Assembly: GCF_014117215.1 (NCBI RefSeq)
Contig: NZ_JACGXS010000002.1
Span: 334,200 to 398,199, forward strand
Direction: 5' to 3'
Source of the DNA: Stenotrophomonas tumulicola
GTDB taxonomy: Bacteria > Pseudomonadota > Gammaproteobacteria > Xanthomonadales > Xanthomonadaceae
Length of the DNA stretch: 64,000 nt
Shown one piece after another: positions 40,937 to 49,955 of this stretch (positions are counted from its first letter, which is position 1; each line of letters starts with the position of its first letter). The notes below the pieces were generated by a model. That model was given only the letters and a program-made list of their open reading frames with translations. It had not been told where the DNA came from and did not search any database. Both the position numbers and the translations under genes were made by a program.

Positions 40937-43285
40937 TCAATCGGCCAGGGTTACTTCGTCCACTACCCACATCGCCGGGCGCGTATCGCCGGTGAAGCCG
41001 ATGCACAGGTTGCCGGTGCCGGTCGTGCCCTTCGGCAACGTGGCGGTGAGCGTGATGAATCCATCTGCATCGGGACTTGCCGGCAGTGCCACTTCAGCAA
41101 TGGACGGACCGGTGCAGTCGCCGCGGCGGATCTTCATCTCACCATGCGCACGCGTAGCTTTCTCGAACTTCCGGTTCGGCTCGTCATGCGCCAGCTGGAA
41201 ATAGTACGGAATGCGGCCCGCGCGGACCTGCACCTTGCCGATGCCGCTGAGGTCCGCATCCGCCCAGCGCCAGCAGGGGTTGAAGATGTTGACGTTGAAC
41301 ACCGCGCGTTCGCCATCGGCAGGGCCATCGTCTTCCAGCCGCAGCACCAGTTGGCCGGGACCCGGACAGCTGAGCAGTTCGTCATCGTTACGGGTCAGCA
41401 GCGATTGCGCGGTGTAGGCCGCAACGGTCGGGGCCGCTGCCAGCGGCTGCCCGTTGTAGAACGCAGCGGCCTGTACGGTGGCTGGCACGCGGGCCTGCAG
41501 CGGCGCCTGGTACAGCGGTGACTGGGCGGTCACCGGCTGGCCATCGGTGCTGTAGCGCACTTCGTAGCCAAGCGGGTTGGCAAGCTGGACCTGCACCGTG
41601 CCGGCACGTCGATCTTCGCGCTGCGTCACGCCTACTTCGAACGGGGTCTGTGCGTACGCCAGCCCCCACGCGCGATACCGCTCCAGCTGGGCTGGCAGGC
41701 GGGCCAGGAAGTCGCGGAAATCACGCTGCGCAGGCGCGCTCCAGCCGGTCTCGGCCACCGCTGCAACCCGCGGGAACAGGTTGTGCTGCAGCCGCGCATA
41801 GCTGCGCGTGTGCTCGGTGAACATGTTCGCCTGCAGGCCCAGGATGTGATGCTGTTTGTCCGCGGCCAACGTGGCCGGCACCGGCTCGAAGCCATAGGTG
41901 CGTGCCAGCGTGATCAGCGCCGGACGGCCCGGTGGCTCGTTCGGTGATGCCGTCTGCAGGTAGTCCATGTACATGTCGGTGACCGGCGACATCACCACGT
42001 CGTGGCCGGCGCTGGCCGCGGCCAGGCCGCCTTCGGTGCCACGCCAGGACATCACCGTGGCCTGCGGCGGCAGACCCCCTTCGAGGATTTCGTCCCAGCC
42101 GATCAGGCGCCGGTCGTGCTGTTCCAGGAATGTTTCCAGCCGCTTGATCAGATGGCTCTGCATCTGCATCTCATCGCTGGCGCCCAGTTCGCGCATGCGC
42201 TGCTGCACGCGCGCCGACGCGATCCACTGGTCCTTGACCGCCTCGTCCCCGCCCACATGCACGTAGCGCGAAGGGAACATCTCGATGACTTCTTCCAGCA
42301 CGTTTTCCAGGAAGGTGAAGGTGCTTTCCTCGGTGTTGAACAGGTTGGGGAACACGCCCCATTCGCTCAGCGGCTGCAGTGGCGTGTCCAGCACGCCCAG
42401 CTCCGGGTAAGCGGCGATGGCCGCCGTGGCATGGCCCGGCACGTCGATCTCCGGGATGACCTGGATGTGGCGTTCGGCGGCGTAGGCGATGACCTCGCGG
42501 ATCTGCTGCTGGGTGTAGAAGCCGCAGTAAGTGCGCGCGCCGCCGGTGGCCGGATCGATGCCGCCGTCGCCGGCGGGGACGCGGCAACTGCCGACGTCGG
42601 TCAGTTTCGGGTAGCGCTTGATCTCCATGCGCCAGCCCTGGTCGTCGGTCAGGTGCCAGTGGAAGGTGTTGAGCTTGTGCGCTGCCATGGCATCCAGCAC
42701 CTGCTTGATCTCGCCAAGGCTCTGGAAGTGGCGCGCCGAATCCAGCATCAGGCCACGCCAGGAAAAGCGCGGCGCGTCTTCGATGCGTACGGCCGGTACG
42801 CGGCCGTCGCTGCCGCCGGTGGCCAGCTGGGCCAGGGTGGTGGCGCCGTAGAACAGGCCGGCCTCGGTGGAGGCGCGGACGATGACGCCGTCCGCGCTGG
42901 ATTGCAGGCTGTAGCCTTCGACTGCATCGGGCAAGTGCCGTGCACTGGCTGGCACATCTCCCAGGATGAAGCGGATGCCGCCGGACATTCCGCTGCTGGC
43001 AGGTGAAAGCTGCGGCCCGCCGCTGCGTGCAAGCAGGTCGGCGAACTGCGCAGCCACGCGCTGTGCCGCTTCGCCCTGCGCACGCAATGGCGTGGAAGCG
43101 TTGATGGTGAAGCCCTCACCCTGGGTGTGCTGCACGTGGGCCGGGGCGGGGATCAGCATCAGGCTGCCGGCGCGCAACTGGGGGCCGGGAGCGTTGTCGA
43201 TGGTGGGCTGGTCTTCGGCGTGGGCCAGCGGTGCCAGGGCGAGGCAGAACAACAATGGCAGCGGGGCCAGGGAGATAAAGCGCAT
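40937..43285 (-). CDS. Beta-N-acetylhexosaminidase (GH20)
   Basis: A 782-aa exported glycosidase. Signal peptide 1-23 (AHA-E), an N-terminal GH20b domain, then the catalytic TIM barrel with RGLMLDSARHF, the substrate segment FHWHLTDDQGWRMEIK, and the catalytic Asp-Glu pair in HVGGDEAVK (about residues 345-347). An unusual C-terminal portion (about 570-782) has a chitobiase-like beta domain and a further beta-rich domain with several cysteines, perhaps carbohydrate-binding. It releases GlcNAc from chitooligosaccharides or glycans for the nag genes nearby. It lies 70 bases downstream of the receptor gene on the same strand. Confidence 0.95.
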   Translation of the reverse strand: MRFISLAPLPLLFCLALAPLAHAEDQPTIDNAPGPQLRAGSLMLIPAPAHVQHTQGEGFTINASTPLRAQGEAAQRVAAQFADLLARSGGPQLSPASSGMSGGIRFILGDVPASARHLPDAVEGYSLQSSADGVIVRASTEAGLFYGATTLAQLATGGSDGRVPAVRIEDAPRFSWRGLMLDSARHFQSLGEIKQVLDAMAAHKLNTFHWHLTDDQGWRMEIKRYPKLTDVGSCRVPAGDGGIDPATGGARTYCGFYTQQQIREVIAYAAERHIQVIPEIDVPGHATAAIAAYPELGVLDTPLQPLSEWGVFPNLFNTEESTFTFLENVLEEVIEMFPSRYVHVGGDEAVKDQWIASARVQQRMRELGASDEMQMQSHLIKRLETFLEQHDRRLIGWDEILEGGLPPQATVMSWRGTEGGLAAASAGHDVVMSPVTDMYMDYLQTASPNEPPGRPALITLARTYGFEPVPATLAADKQHHILGLQANMFTEHTRSYARLQHNLFPRVAAVAETGWSAPAQRDFRDFLARLPAQLERYRAWGLAYAQTPFEVGVTQREDRRAGTVQVQLANPLGYEVRYSTDGQPVTAQSPLYQAPLQARVPATVQAAAFYNGQPLAAAPTVAAYTAQSLLTRNDDELLSCPGPGQLVLRLEDDGPADGERAVFNVNIFNPCWRWADADLSGIGKVQVRAGRIPYYFQLAHDEPNRKFEKATRAHGEMKIRRGDCTGPSIAEVALPASPDADGFITLTATLPKGTTGTGNLCIGFTGDTRPAMWVVDEVTLAD

Positions 43286-43303
43286 CGTGCTACTCCTGAT
43301 CAT

Positions 43304-43333
43304 GCAACGGGCCCGGAATTCCGGGCCCGTTGC
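43304..43333 (-). promoter_or_regulatory. Perfect 30-bp palindrome between receptor and hexosaminidase genes
   Basis: gcaacgggcccgg-aatt-ccgggcccgttgc is a fully symmetric 30-base palindrome lying in the 70-bp gap. It can form a very stable hairpin, without a U tract on the minus strand, so it is more likely an mRNA-stability or partial attenuation element than a full terminator. Confidence 0.7.
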
Positions 43334-43355
43334 GATGGACATTGCGGGTGCAAGC

Positions 43356-45977
43356 TTAGAACTTGAAGTGCACGGTGGCCATGTAGCGGCGGCCACTCTT
43401 GTACTTGCCGGCCAGGTGCTCCTTGTCGCCCAGGTACTGGAAGTAGGTCTCGTCCAGCAGGTTCTGCGCGTCGATGTTGAGCGACCAGTTGTCGTTGAAG
43501 GTATAGCCGATGCTGGCGCCCAGTTCGGCGTAATCATCCACGCTTGCAGGTGCCGCACCCGCCACGTAGCCGCCGGCCAGGTAGCTGTCGCGCCAGTTGT
43601 AGGTCAGGCGTGCATTGAGCGGGCCCTTCTCGTAGTAGGGACTGAACGCAATGGCATTGCGGGACTGGTACGGCAGTGCATCGCCGGTATTGTTTTCGCC
43701 GTTGGCATAGGTGTAGTTGCCGGTCAGGCCGAAGCCACTTTCGCCGAAGGGCTGCTGGAAGCTGATGTTGAAGCCCTTGACGTGGCCGCCGCCGGCATTG
43801 CGCGGACGCTGGATGCTGTAGTCGCAGTAACCGTCGGCCGTGCAGCCGTTGGTACCCACGATGCTGTTCCACGTTGCCGCGGAGGTATCGCGGATCGAGT
43901 TGTACTGGCGCTCGATGGTGGCCGAGGTGTCGATGTAGTTCTCGATCTTCTTGTAGAACACCGACCAGGCCACCACGGACTGCGGTGCATAGTAGTACTC
44001 GGCGGACACGTTGTAGTTCCAGGACTCATAAGGCGACAGGTTGGCGTTGCCGCCCGAACCCGTCAGCTGCGTGTCGTTGAGGAAGGTGTTGTTGACCATC
44101 TGGTTGTACGGTGCCCAGGCGATCACCTTCGCCGCGGAGAAGCGGAATACCCAGTCATTGTCGGTATCCCATGCCACGCTCAACGAAGGCAGCACGAAGT
44201 CTTCCTTCTTGGTCTGCGTCTGCCACTTGCTGTCCAGGTCGGTCAGCTCCGGTTCGCCACCGTAGACGAAGCCGCTGCCCTTGGTCTTGGAATCCACGTA
44301 GCGCACGCCGACGTTGCCGCGCAGCGGCCCGTTGGAGAAATTCAGCTGTGCATAGGCCGCGTTGTTGGTCTGTTCCAGCGCCCAGCTGTTGTTGAGGTAG
44401 CTGGAGGCATCAGGGTTGGCGAAGTCCAGCGGGCTGCCCTTTACCCAGCTCAGCACGTTGCCGCGACCCACCTGGATATGCCGGGCCTGGTCATCGCCGA
44501 AGCCCTGGATATCGGTCAGGCCGATGGTGCCGACGTCAGCCAGGGTGCCGGTGTTGACGCCGTTGTACACGTTGAGCTCGAAGTTTTCCTCGTGCTTGCC
44601 GTGGCGCACGCCGAACTGCAGTTGGTTGAAGATGCTGTCGAACTGCACGTTGAAATCCAGCTGCGCGTAGGTGTCCTTGCTCTCGGTGGCGAAAACGCCG
44701 TTGTTGCCGAGCCAGCCACCGGGCGCACCCCACTTGGCCGGATCGCGTGCAGCAGCCGGGTCATCGAAGCTCAGGCCATCGTCCATGTTCCAACTGTAGC
44801 CGCCGTTGTAGACCGGCTCGATGAAGTACTGGGCAAGGTTCTTGTTCTCGGATTTGCTCTGGCCGGCCTGGCCGCTGATACCCCAGCCATCGCCCTTCCA
44901 GGCGCCACGCAGGTCCAGGCCCTTGGTGGTCACTTCGGATTCGCGCACGTTGTTGTCGTAGATCACCGTGCCGCTGGTGGCATCTGCGTTGGCGCCGGAG
45001 TGGCCGCTGGTCGCCACGCCATTGCGAACGCCGCCCAGCTGGTCCATCGCCGCGACGGTGCCGGCATTCCAGGTGGCGAAGGAGTACAGCGACTGGTTGT
45101 AGTTGTCGAAGTTTTCCTTGATGTACAGGCCGCTCAGGTTGAACTCGAGCTCGTCACTTGGCTTCCACTGCAGGTTGACCACGGCACTGTCGCGCTTGCG
45201 TTCCTGCTGGAACCACGCGGCGTTGATCGAGTTCGGCACGTCCACGTCGCCGGCCACGCCGGTCGCGTTGGTGAAGGTGCTGGCCTTGGCATAGCCGAAT
45301 ACTTCGATGCCCTGGCGGTCCACCGATTCTTCGTAATGCTGCGCGGAGACCGCGATGCCAAAGGTTTCCTCGTCGTTCTTCCAGCTGTACAGCGCGGCAG
45401 CGTTAGGCTTGCCGTCGCTGGCCTGTTCGCTGTAGCTGTACCCTACCGAAGCGGCGACCTCGTTCTTCTTCATGTCCAGCGGCTGGCGGGTGTGCATCAG
45501 CACGGTGCCGCCCAGGCTGCCTTCGGTCAGGCGCGCTTCGGAGGACTTGATGATCTCGGCACGGCCGAGGATCTGTGGCGACAGCAGGGTGTAGTCGAAG
45601 CCACGGTTGGGCTGCTCGCCATACAGCCAGATGGCCTGTGCGACCGGATGGCCATCCAGGAAGGACAGGTTGAGGCTCGGGTCGGTGCCGTCGATGCTGA
45701 CGCGCTCGCCCTGGCCAAAGCGACGGTCCAGGGTGACGCCGGGAATCTGCGAAAGCGCTTCGGCGACGTTGGTGCTGGGGAACTTGCCGATGTCTTCGGC
45801 GGTGATCGCTTCGGATACACCGACGTTGTTGCGCTTGGTATCCAGCGATTTTTCCAGGCTGGCGCGGATGCCGACGACGGTAATGGTGTCCAGGTCCTGC
45901 GGGGTTTCCTGGGCGTGGGCAGCAAAAGCCAGGCAACTGACGATGGCGGCCGAAAGCAGGGACTTGCGGGTATTCAT
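43356..45977 (-). CDS. TonB-dependent receptor for chitooligosaccharides/GlcNAc
   Basis: An 873-aa outer-membrane transporter: signal peptide (AFAAHAQE), TonB-box-like start DTITVVG, plug domain (about 30-160: ISQIPGVT-like SQIPGVTLDRRFG and SFLDGHP), and a 22-strand barrel ending in the aromatic HFKF. The gene lies just upstream of the hexosaminidase and beside the nag genes; Xanthomonas has an equivalent receptor in its GlcNAc locus (nix/nag), so uptake of GlcNAc-containing oligosaccharides is inferred. GAGGAGAGAC precedes the ATG. Confidence 0.92.
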   Translation of the reverse strand: MNTRKSLLSAAIVSCLAFAAHAQETPQDLDTITVVGIRASLEKSLDTKRNNVGVSEAITAEDIGKFPSTNVAEALSQIPGVTLDRRFGQGERVSIDGTDPSLNLSFLDGHPVAQAIWLYGEQPNRGFDYTLLSPQILGRAEIIKSSEARLTEGSLGGTVLMHTRQPLDMKKNEVAASVGYSYSEQASDGKPNAAALYSWKNDEETFGIAVSAQHYEESVDRQGIEVFGYAKASTFTNATGVAGDVDVPNSINAAWFQQERKRDSAVVNLQWKPSDELEFNLSGLYIKENFDNYNQSLYSFATWNAGTVAAMDQLGGVRNGVATSGHSGANADATSGTVIYDNNVRESEVTTKGLDLRGAWKGDGWGISGQAGQSKSENKNLAQYFIEPVYNGGYSWNMDDGLSFDDPAAARDPAKWGAPGGWLGNNGVFATESKDTYAQLDFNVQFDSIFNQLQFGVRHGKHEENFELNVYNGVNTGTLADVGTIGLTDIQGFGDDQARHIQVGRGNVLSWVKGSPLDFANPDASSYLNNSWALEQTNNAAYAQLNFSNGPLRGNVGVRYVDSKTKGSGFVYGGEPELTDLDSKWQTQTKKEDFVLPSLSVAWDTDNDWVFRFSAAKVIAWAPYNQMVNNTFLNDTQLTGSGGNANLSPYESWNYNVSAEYYYAPQSVVAWSVFYKKIENYIDTSATIERQYNSIRDTSAATWNSIVGTNGCTADGYCDYSIQRPRNAGGGHVKGFNISFQQPFGESGFGLTGNYTYANGENNTGDALPYQSRNAIAFSPYYEKGPLNARLTYNWRDSYLAGGYVAGAAPASVDDYAELGASIGYTFNDNWSLNIDAQNLLDETYFQYLGDKEHLAGKYKSGRRYMATVHFKF

Positions 45978-46163
45978 GATGTCTCTCCTCATCACTCGAT
46001 GATCGCCTCGTCGGCGTACGGTTGCTGCTGTCATGCGTTGGCGCCGCGGCCGGCGCGAACGGGTATTCCCGGTACTGCATGGTGCGTGTGGCGTACTGCG
46101 TATTCCGATGCTGCGTCGTTCGATACGTACGTCAGGGGCTGCGCGGTGCGCAGTGGAAAGTGC

Positions 46164-47183
46164 TCAGCGGGCGTTGCGGCCGAGGTACCAGCTGGCTGCT
46201 CCGATGACCCCGAGCTGGCCGTGTTCGACCACCTTCACCGGGATCTGCCGAAGTGCCTCGCTCATCGGCCCCTTGTTGAGATAGCGCGCGACGAAGCTGC
46301 TGTCGCGAAGGAAATCGCGGATCTGCGGCAGGATGCCGCCGGCCAGGTACACCCCGCCGTGTGCGCCATACAACAGCGCCATGTCGCCGATGGTGCTGCC
46401 CAGCAGGCCGCAGAACACATCCAATGCCCTGCGTGCATGCGGGTCGCTGCCTGTCATGGCCGCAGCGGTGACCGCATCGGGCGTGGCCAGCCGTGGTGCC
46501 GTGCCTTCCAGCGCGCACAGCGCCGTGTACAGGTTGATCAAGCCCGGGCCGGACAATGCATGTTCGACCGACACATGCGCGCGGTCGCGCAACATATGGC
46601 GCACGATCGCCATTTCCAGCGCATCGCTTGCCGCCAGGCTGGCCTGGCCGGCTTCGGTAGCCAGCACCACGGCGCCGTGCGGGGTGGGAATCCACACCGC
46701 GGCGCCCAGGCCGGTACCGGGGCCCACCACCAGGGTGGGGCCGCGCGGCGCGCTGGCCGGGCCGCACAGTTGCAGCACTCCGCTGGCATCCACCTGTGCA
46801 GCGGCATGCGCAACCGCTTCGAAATCATTGACGATATGTACGTGCGGGACGCCGACCTCGGCCTCGATCAGGCGCGCGGACAGCGGCCAGGGCACGTTGG
46901 CGGTGATCACCGTGCCGTCCTCGCGCGCATAGCCGGCCGTGGCCACCACGCAGTGCGCCGGCCGCGGCCCGTCGCCCAGGAAATCGGACAGGATCGCGGC
47001 GAGGCCGGCATGGTCCGCATTGCGATACTTGCGATAATCCAGCACCCGCACCGGATGCGCGTCGTCGCCACTGGCCTGTACGCGGGCCACCCGGACATGG
47101 GTACCCCCCACGTCGGCGGCAATGAAGCTCGGCGCGGCATTGGACAGCACGTGGGCGGGGGCGGGATGGCTGGCAGCGGTCAC
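46164..47183 (-). CDS. ROK-like/glucokinase-family sugar kinase of the nag locus
   Basis: A 339-aa kinase of the Glk (glucokinase, PF02685) type: ATP motif AADVGGTHVRVARV at the N-terminus, then HIVNDFEAVAHA with the catalytic Asp, VVGPGTGLGAAVW, and LAGGILPQIRDFL. In Xanthomonas nag loci an equivalent kinase phosphorylates GlcNAc after import, which fits here. GTG 47183 was chosen: it has AGGAG eight bases upstream and gives the normal family N-terminus, while the ATG 41 codons further up would include the operator region. Confidence 0.88.
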   Translation of the reverse strand: MTAASHPAPAHVLSNAAPSFIAADVGGTHVRVARVQASGDDAHPVRVLDYRKYRNADHAGLAAILSDFLGDGPRPAHCVVATAGYAREDGTVITANVPWPLSARLIEAEVGVPHVHIVNDFEAVAHAAAQVDASGVLQLCGPASAPRGPTLVVGPGTGLGAAVWIPTPHGAVVLATEAGQASLAASDALEMAIVRHMLRDRAHVSVEHALSGPGLINLYTALCALEGTAPRLATPDAVTAAAMTGSDPHARRALDVFCGLLGSTIGDMALLYGAHGGVYLAGGILPQIRDFLRDSSFVARYLNKGPMSEALRQIPVKVVEHGQLGVIGAASWYLGRNAR

Positions 47184-47232
47184 GCGGGCTCCTGCGGGCG
47201 GGCCGGCCAGATGACCGGTGATTGAGGCGGAG

Positions 47233-47260
47233 TCTGTAACCGGGTTGACAACGATGTCAA
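47233..47260 (-). promoter_or_regulatory. Promoter and operator candidate for the sugar kinase
   Basis: On the minus strand TTGACA (47260-47255) and TACAGA (47238-47233), spacer 16, form a sigma-70-like promoter about 50 bases before GTG 47183. The -35 box is part of a 16-base near-perfect palindrome, ttgacaacgatgtcaa (47245-47260), of the kind bound by LacI-family repressors. A bound repressor would cover the -35. Confidence 0.6.
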
Positions 47261-47448
47261 CGGGTTCGTGACATTTTCGTTGCTGCGCCGCAACGGATGC
47301 TTTCATCAGGAAGCGGTTACATGCCGTATCAGCCTGCTCGCGAAGTTTGTTGTGTTTTCAGCCATTCCAGGCGATCGGCGGTGAACATGTGGCGACTTTG
47401 TCGCTTCTGCCGCATCGCAGCACGAAAGCCCGGGCGTGCACGATCAAG

Positions 47449-47495
47449 TTGACAAACCCCCTGTGTCCGTCGAATTAATGTGACAACGTTGTTCC
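47449..47495 (+). promoter_or_regulatory. Promoter and operator candidate for the transporter operon
   Basis: TTGACA at 47449-47454 is a consensus -35; an A/T-rich stretch (gaattaat, 47472-47479) is the likely -10. Directly downstream is tgacaacgttgttcc (47481-47495), containing the perfect 10-base palindrome ACAACGTTGT and sharing TGACAACG with the other operator. This fits repression by the LacI-family regulator encoded two genes downstream. Confidence 0.6.
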
Positions 47496-47546
47496 CAGCC
47501 ACTCGTCGACACCGCTGCCCAGCACGTCGTAGCAGGAGCCCTCCTG

Positions 47547-48836
47547 ATGTCTGCCGTCCCCGCTGCCAACGCACGCCCGAACGTGGCGACCTCCATCGCC
47601 ATCGTTGGCGTGCTGTTCTTCCTGATCGGCTTCTTCACCTGGCTCAACGGGCCACTGATCACCTTCGTCAAGCTGGCTTTCGAGCTGGATGAAGTAGGCG
47701 CCTTCCTGGTGCTGATGGTGTTCTACCTGTCCTATTTCTTCCTGGCCCTGCCGTCGTCGTGGATCCTGCGCCGCACCGGCATGAAGAAGGGACTGAGCCT
47801 GAGCCTGCTGGTGATGGCCGGCGGTGCCGCGCTGTTCGGCGAGTTCGCCACGCAGCGCTGGTATCCCGGGGCGCTGGCTGGCCTGTTCGTGATCGGCAGC
47901 GGGCTGGCCCTGCTGCAGACGGCAATCAATCCCTACATCAGCATCCTCGGCCCGATCGAGACCGCTGCGCGGCGGATCGCGATGATGGGCATCTGCAACA
48001 AGATCGCCGGCATGCTGGCGCCCGTCCTCATCGGCACGATGGTGCTGCACGGCATCGGTGACCTGTCCACCACGGTCGAGCAGGCCGACGCTGCAACCCG
48101 GGCGATCCTGCTCAACGAGTTCGCGGCGAAGATCCATGCACCCTACCTGGCCATGGCCGGCCTGCTGGTGGTGTTGGCGGTCGCGGTGCTGTTCTCGCCG
48201 TTGCCGGAGCTGAAATCCGCCGAAGCCAACGCGACGCCTGCGCGTGCGGACGGCGTGGAGCGCAGCAGCATCTTCCAGTTCCCGCACCTGTGGCTGGGCG
48301 TGCTGTGCCTGTTCGTCTACGTGGGCGTGGAGGTGATGGCTGGCGATGCCATCGGCACCTACGGGCATGGCTTCGACCTGCCGCTGGACCAGACCAAGCT
48401 GTTCACCTCGCTGACACTGGGCGCGATGCTGGTGGGCTATGTGGTTGGCCTGCTGTTGATTCCGCGCGTGGTGTCGCAATCCCGCTACCTGAGCGTTTCG
48501 GCGGTGCTGGGCGTGCTGTTCTGCATCGGGGCCTTTGCCACCCACGGCTACGTGTCGGTGGCCTTCGTGGCGCTGCTCGGTTTCGCCAATGCGATGATGT
48601 GGCCGGCCATCTTTCCGCTGGCCATCCGCGGCCTGGGGCGCTTCACCGAAACCGGTTCGGCGCTGCTGGTGATGGGCATCGCAGGCGGCGCGATCATCCC
48701 GCAGGCCTTCGCCGTGCTCAAGCAGTACCTGGATTTCCAGCTGGTGTTCCTGCTGCTGATGGTGCCCTGCTACCTGTACATCCTGTTCTACTCGGTCATC
48801 GGCCACCGCGCGGGCCTGCCGCGCGACATGGCCTGA
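47547..48836 (+). CDS. nagP: MFS sugar transporter (NagP/FucP type)
   Basis: A 429-aa transporter with 12 predicted transmembrane helices of the FHS (fucose/glucose/galactose:H+) subfamily. Recognisable segments include FFLIGFFTWLNGPLI, FVIGSGLALLQTAINPYIS and ALLGFANAMMWPAIFPLAI. NagP-type members import N-acetylglucosamine across the inner membrane; the adjacent nag genes support that substrate. It is the first gene of the nagP-lacI-nagB-nagA-nagX unit. Confidence 0.92.
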   Translation: MSAVPAANARPNVATSIAIVGVLFFLIGFFTWLNGPLITFVKLAFELDEVGAFLVLMVFYLSYFFLALPSSWILRRTGMKKGLSLSLLVMAGGAALFGEFATQRWYPGALAGLFVIGSGLALLQTAINPYISILGPIETAARRIAMMGICNKIAGMLAPVLIGTMVLHGIGDLSTTVEQADAATRAILLNEFAAKIHAPYLAMAGLLVVLAVAVLFSPLPELKSAEANATPARADGVERSSIFQFPHLWLGVLCLFVYVGVEVMAGDAIGTYGHGFDLPLDQTKLFTSLTLGAMLVGYVVGLLLIPRVVSQSRYLSVSAVLGVLFCIGAFATHGYVSVAFVALLGFANAMMWPAIFPLAIRGLGRFTETGSALLVMGIAGGAIIPQAFAVLKQYLDFQLVFLLLMVPCYLYILFYSVIGHRAGLPRDMA

Positions 48837-48878
48837 TCGGCGATCATGGGCGGACTTGGACAACCGCAGGGGACGACA

Positions 48879-49946
48879 ATGCGCAGGGCTACCATCAAGG
48901 ACGTGGCTGAGCGGGCCAAGGTCTCGCTGAAGACGGTATCGCGCGTCATCAACAACGAGCCGTCGGTCATGCAGGCCACCCGCGCGCGCGTGCTGCGCGC
49001 GATCGCCGAGCTGGACTATGAGCCGGATCCTTCGGCGCGCAACCTGCGCAGCGGCACCACGTTCGTGATCGGGCTGGTGTACGACAACCCCAATCCGTAC
49101 CACATCATCGGGGTGCAGAACGGCGTGCTGGCGGCTTGCCGCGAGACCGGCTTCGGCCTGCAGATCCACCCCTGCGATTCCAGTTCGCCGCTGCTGTCCG
49201 AAGAGCTGGCCGACTGGGTGCAGCGCTCCCGCCTGGCAGGCCTGGTACTGACCGCGCCGATGTCCGAACGCCGTGACCTGGTGCAGGCGCTGACGGCGCG
49301 CGGCATCAAGCTGGTACGCATCATCGCGGCCACCGAAGACCCGGCCGATGGCGCCTGCGTGTTCGTCGATGACCGCGAGGCCGCCTATGAGGTCACCGAA
49401 CACCTGATCCAGCTCGGCCACCAGCGCATCGGCTTCCTGTGGGGAGGCAGCTCGCACCGTTCCTCGGTGGAGCGCCATGCCGGCTATGAGGCGGCCCTGA
49501 AGGACTATGGCATGACCGTGGACAAGCACCTGGTGGTGCAGGGCGATTACACCTTCGATGATGGTTTCCGTGGTGCACGCCGGTTGCTGGCGCTGCGCGA
49601 GCCGCCGACGGCGATCTTCGGTTCCAACGATGAAATTGCCGCCGGGGTGCTGGCAGCGGCGAAGTCTGCCGGCATGAACGTGCCCTATGACCTGTCCATC
49701 GCAGGCTTCGAGGACAGCCCGTTCTCGCGCCAATCCTGGCCGCCGCTGACCACCGCCAAGCAGGCCACCGAGGATATCGCCCGGCATGCGGCGCGGCTGC
49801 TGATCGCCCAGCTGCGCAGCGATGCCTACGACGACGTGCCTTCGCCATTGCATAACCAGGGCTTCGTGCCGCAACTGGTGGTGCGTGGTTCCACCGCGCC
49901 GGTACGTCCCGCCGACGCGCGCTCCCTTCCAGCTGAAAGTCCCTGA
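48879..49946 (+). CDS. LacI-family repressor of GlcNAc genes (NagQ/NagR type)
   Basis: A 355-aa regulator with an N-terminal helix-turn-helix (RRATIKDVAERAKVSLKTVSRVINNE region, residues about 2-28), the hinge helix (PDPSARNLRSG) and a periplasmic-binding-protein-like effector domain (VIGLVYDNPNPYH to the C-terminus). In Xanthomonas the equivalent gene (nagQ) controls the GlcNAc regulon; the effector is probably GlcNAc-6-phosphate or a related sugar phosphate. AGGGG precedes ATG 48879. Operator candidates are in the divergent region upstream. Confidence 0.9.
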   Translation: MRRATIKDVAERAKVSLKTVSRVINNEPSVMQATRARVLRAIAELDYEPDPSARNLRSGTTFVIGLVYDNPNPYHIIGVQNGVLAACRETGFGLQIHPCDSSSPLLSEELADWVQRSRLAGLVLTAPMSERRDLVQALTARGIKLVRIIAATEDPADGACVFVDDREAAYEVTEHLIQLGHQRIGFLWGGSSHRSSVERHAGYEAALKDYGMTVDKHLVVQGDYTFDDGFRGARRLLALREPPTAIFGSNDEIAAGVLAAAKSAGMNVPYDLSIAGFEDSPFSRQSWPPLTTAKQATEDIARHAARLLIAQLRSDAYDDVPSPLHNQGFVPQLVVRGSTAPVRPADARSLPAESP

Positions 49947-49955
49947 GTCCACGCC

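Larger units (their letters stand above)
47184..47546. promoter_or_regulatory. Divergent regulatory region of the nag genes
   Basis: This 363-bp gap between the kinase (-) and the transporter (+) holds no gene. It contains two LacI-type operator candidates and two promoter-like sequences, described separately, plus about 180 bases between them with no recognised element. Confidence 0.7.

Noticed and set aside
42966..47225. A 1419-aa plus-strand ORF opposite the hexosaminidase, receptor and kinase
   Set aside because: It is a frame shadow of three genes with clear domains and motifs, with no signal or family.
47184..47306. ATG 47306 as the start of the nag-locus sugar kinase
   Set aside because: The extra 41 residues would cover the operator and promoter region and do not align with the family; GTG 47183 has a good ribosome-binding site.
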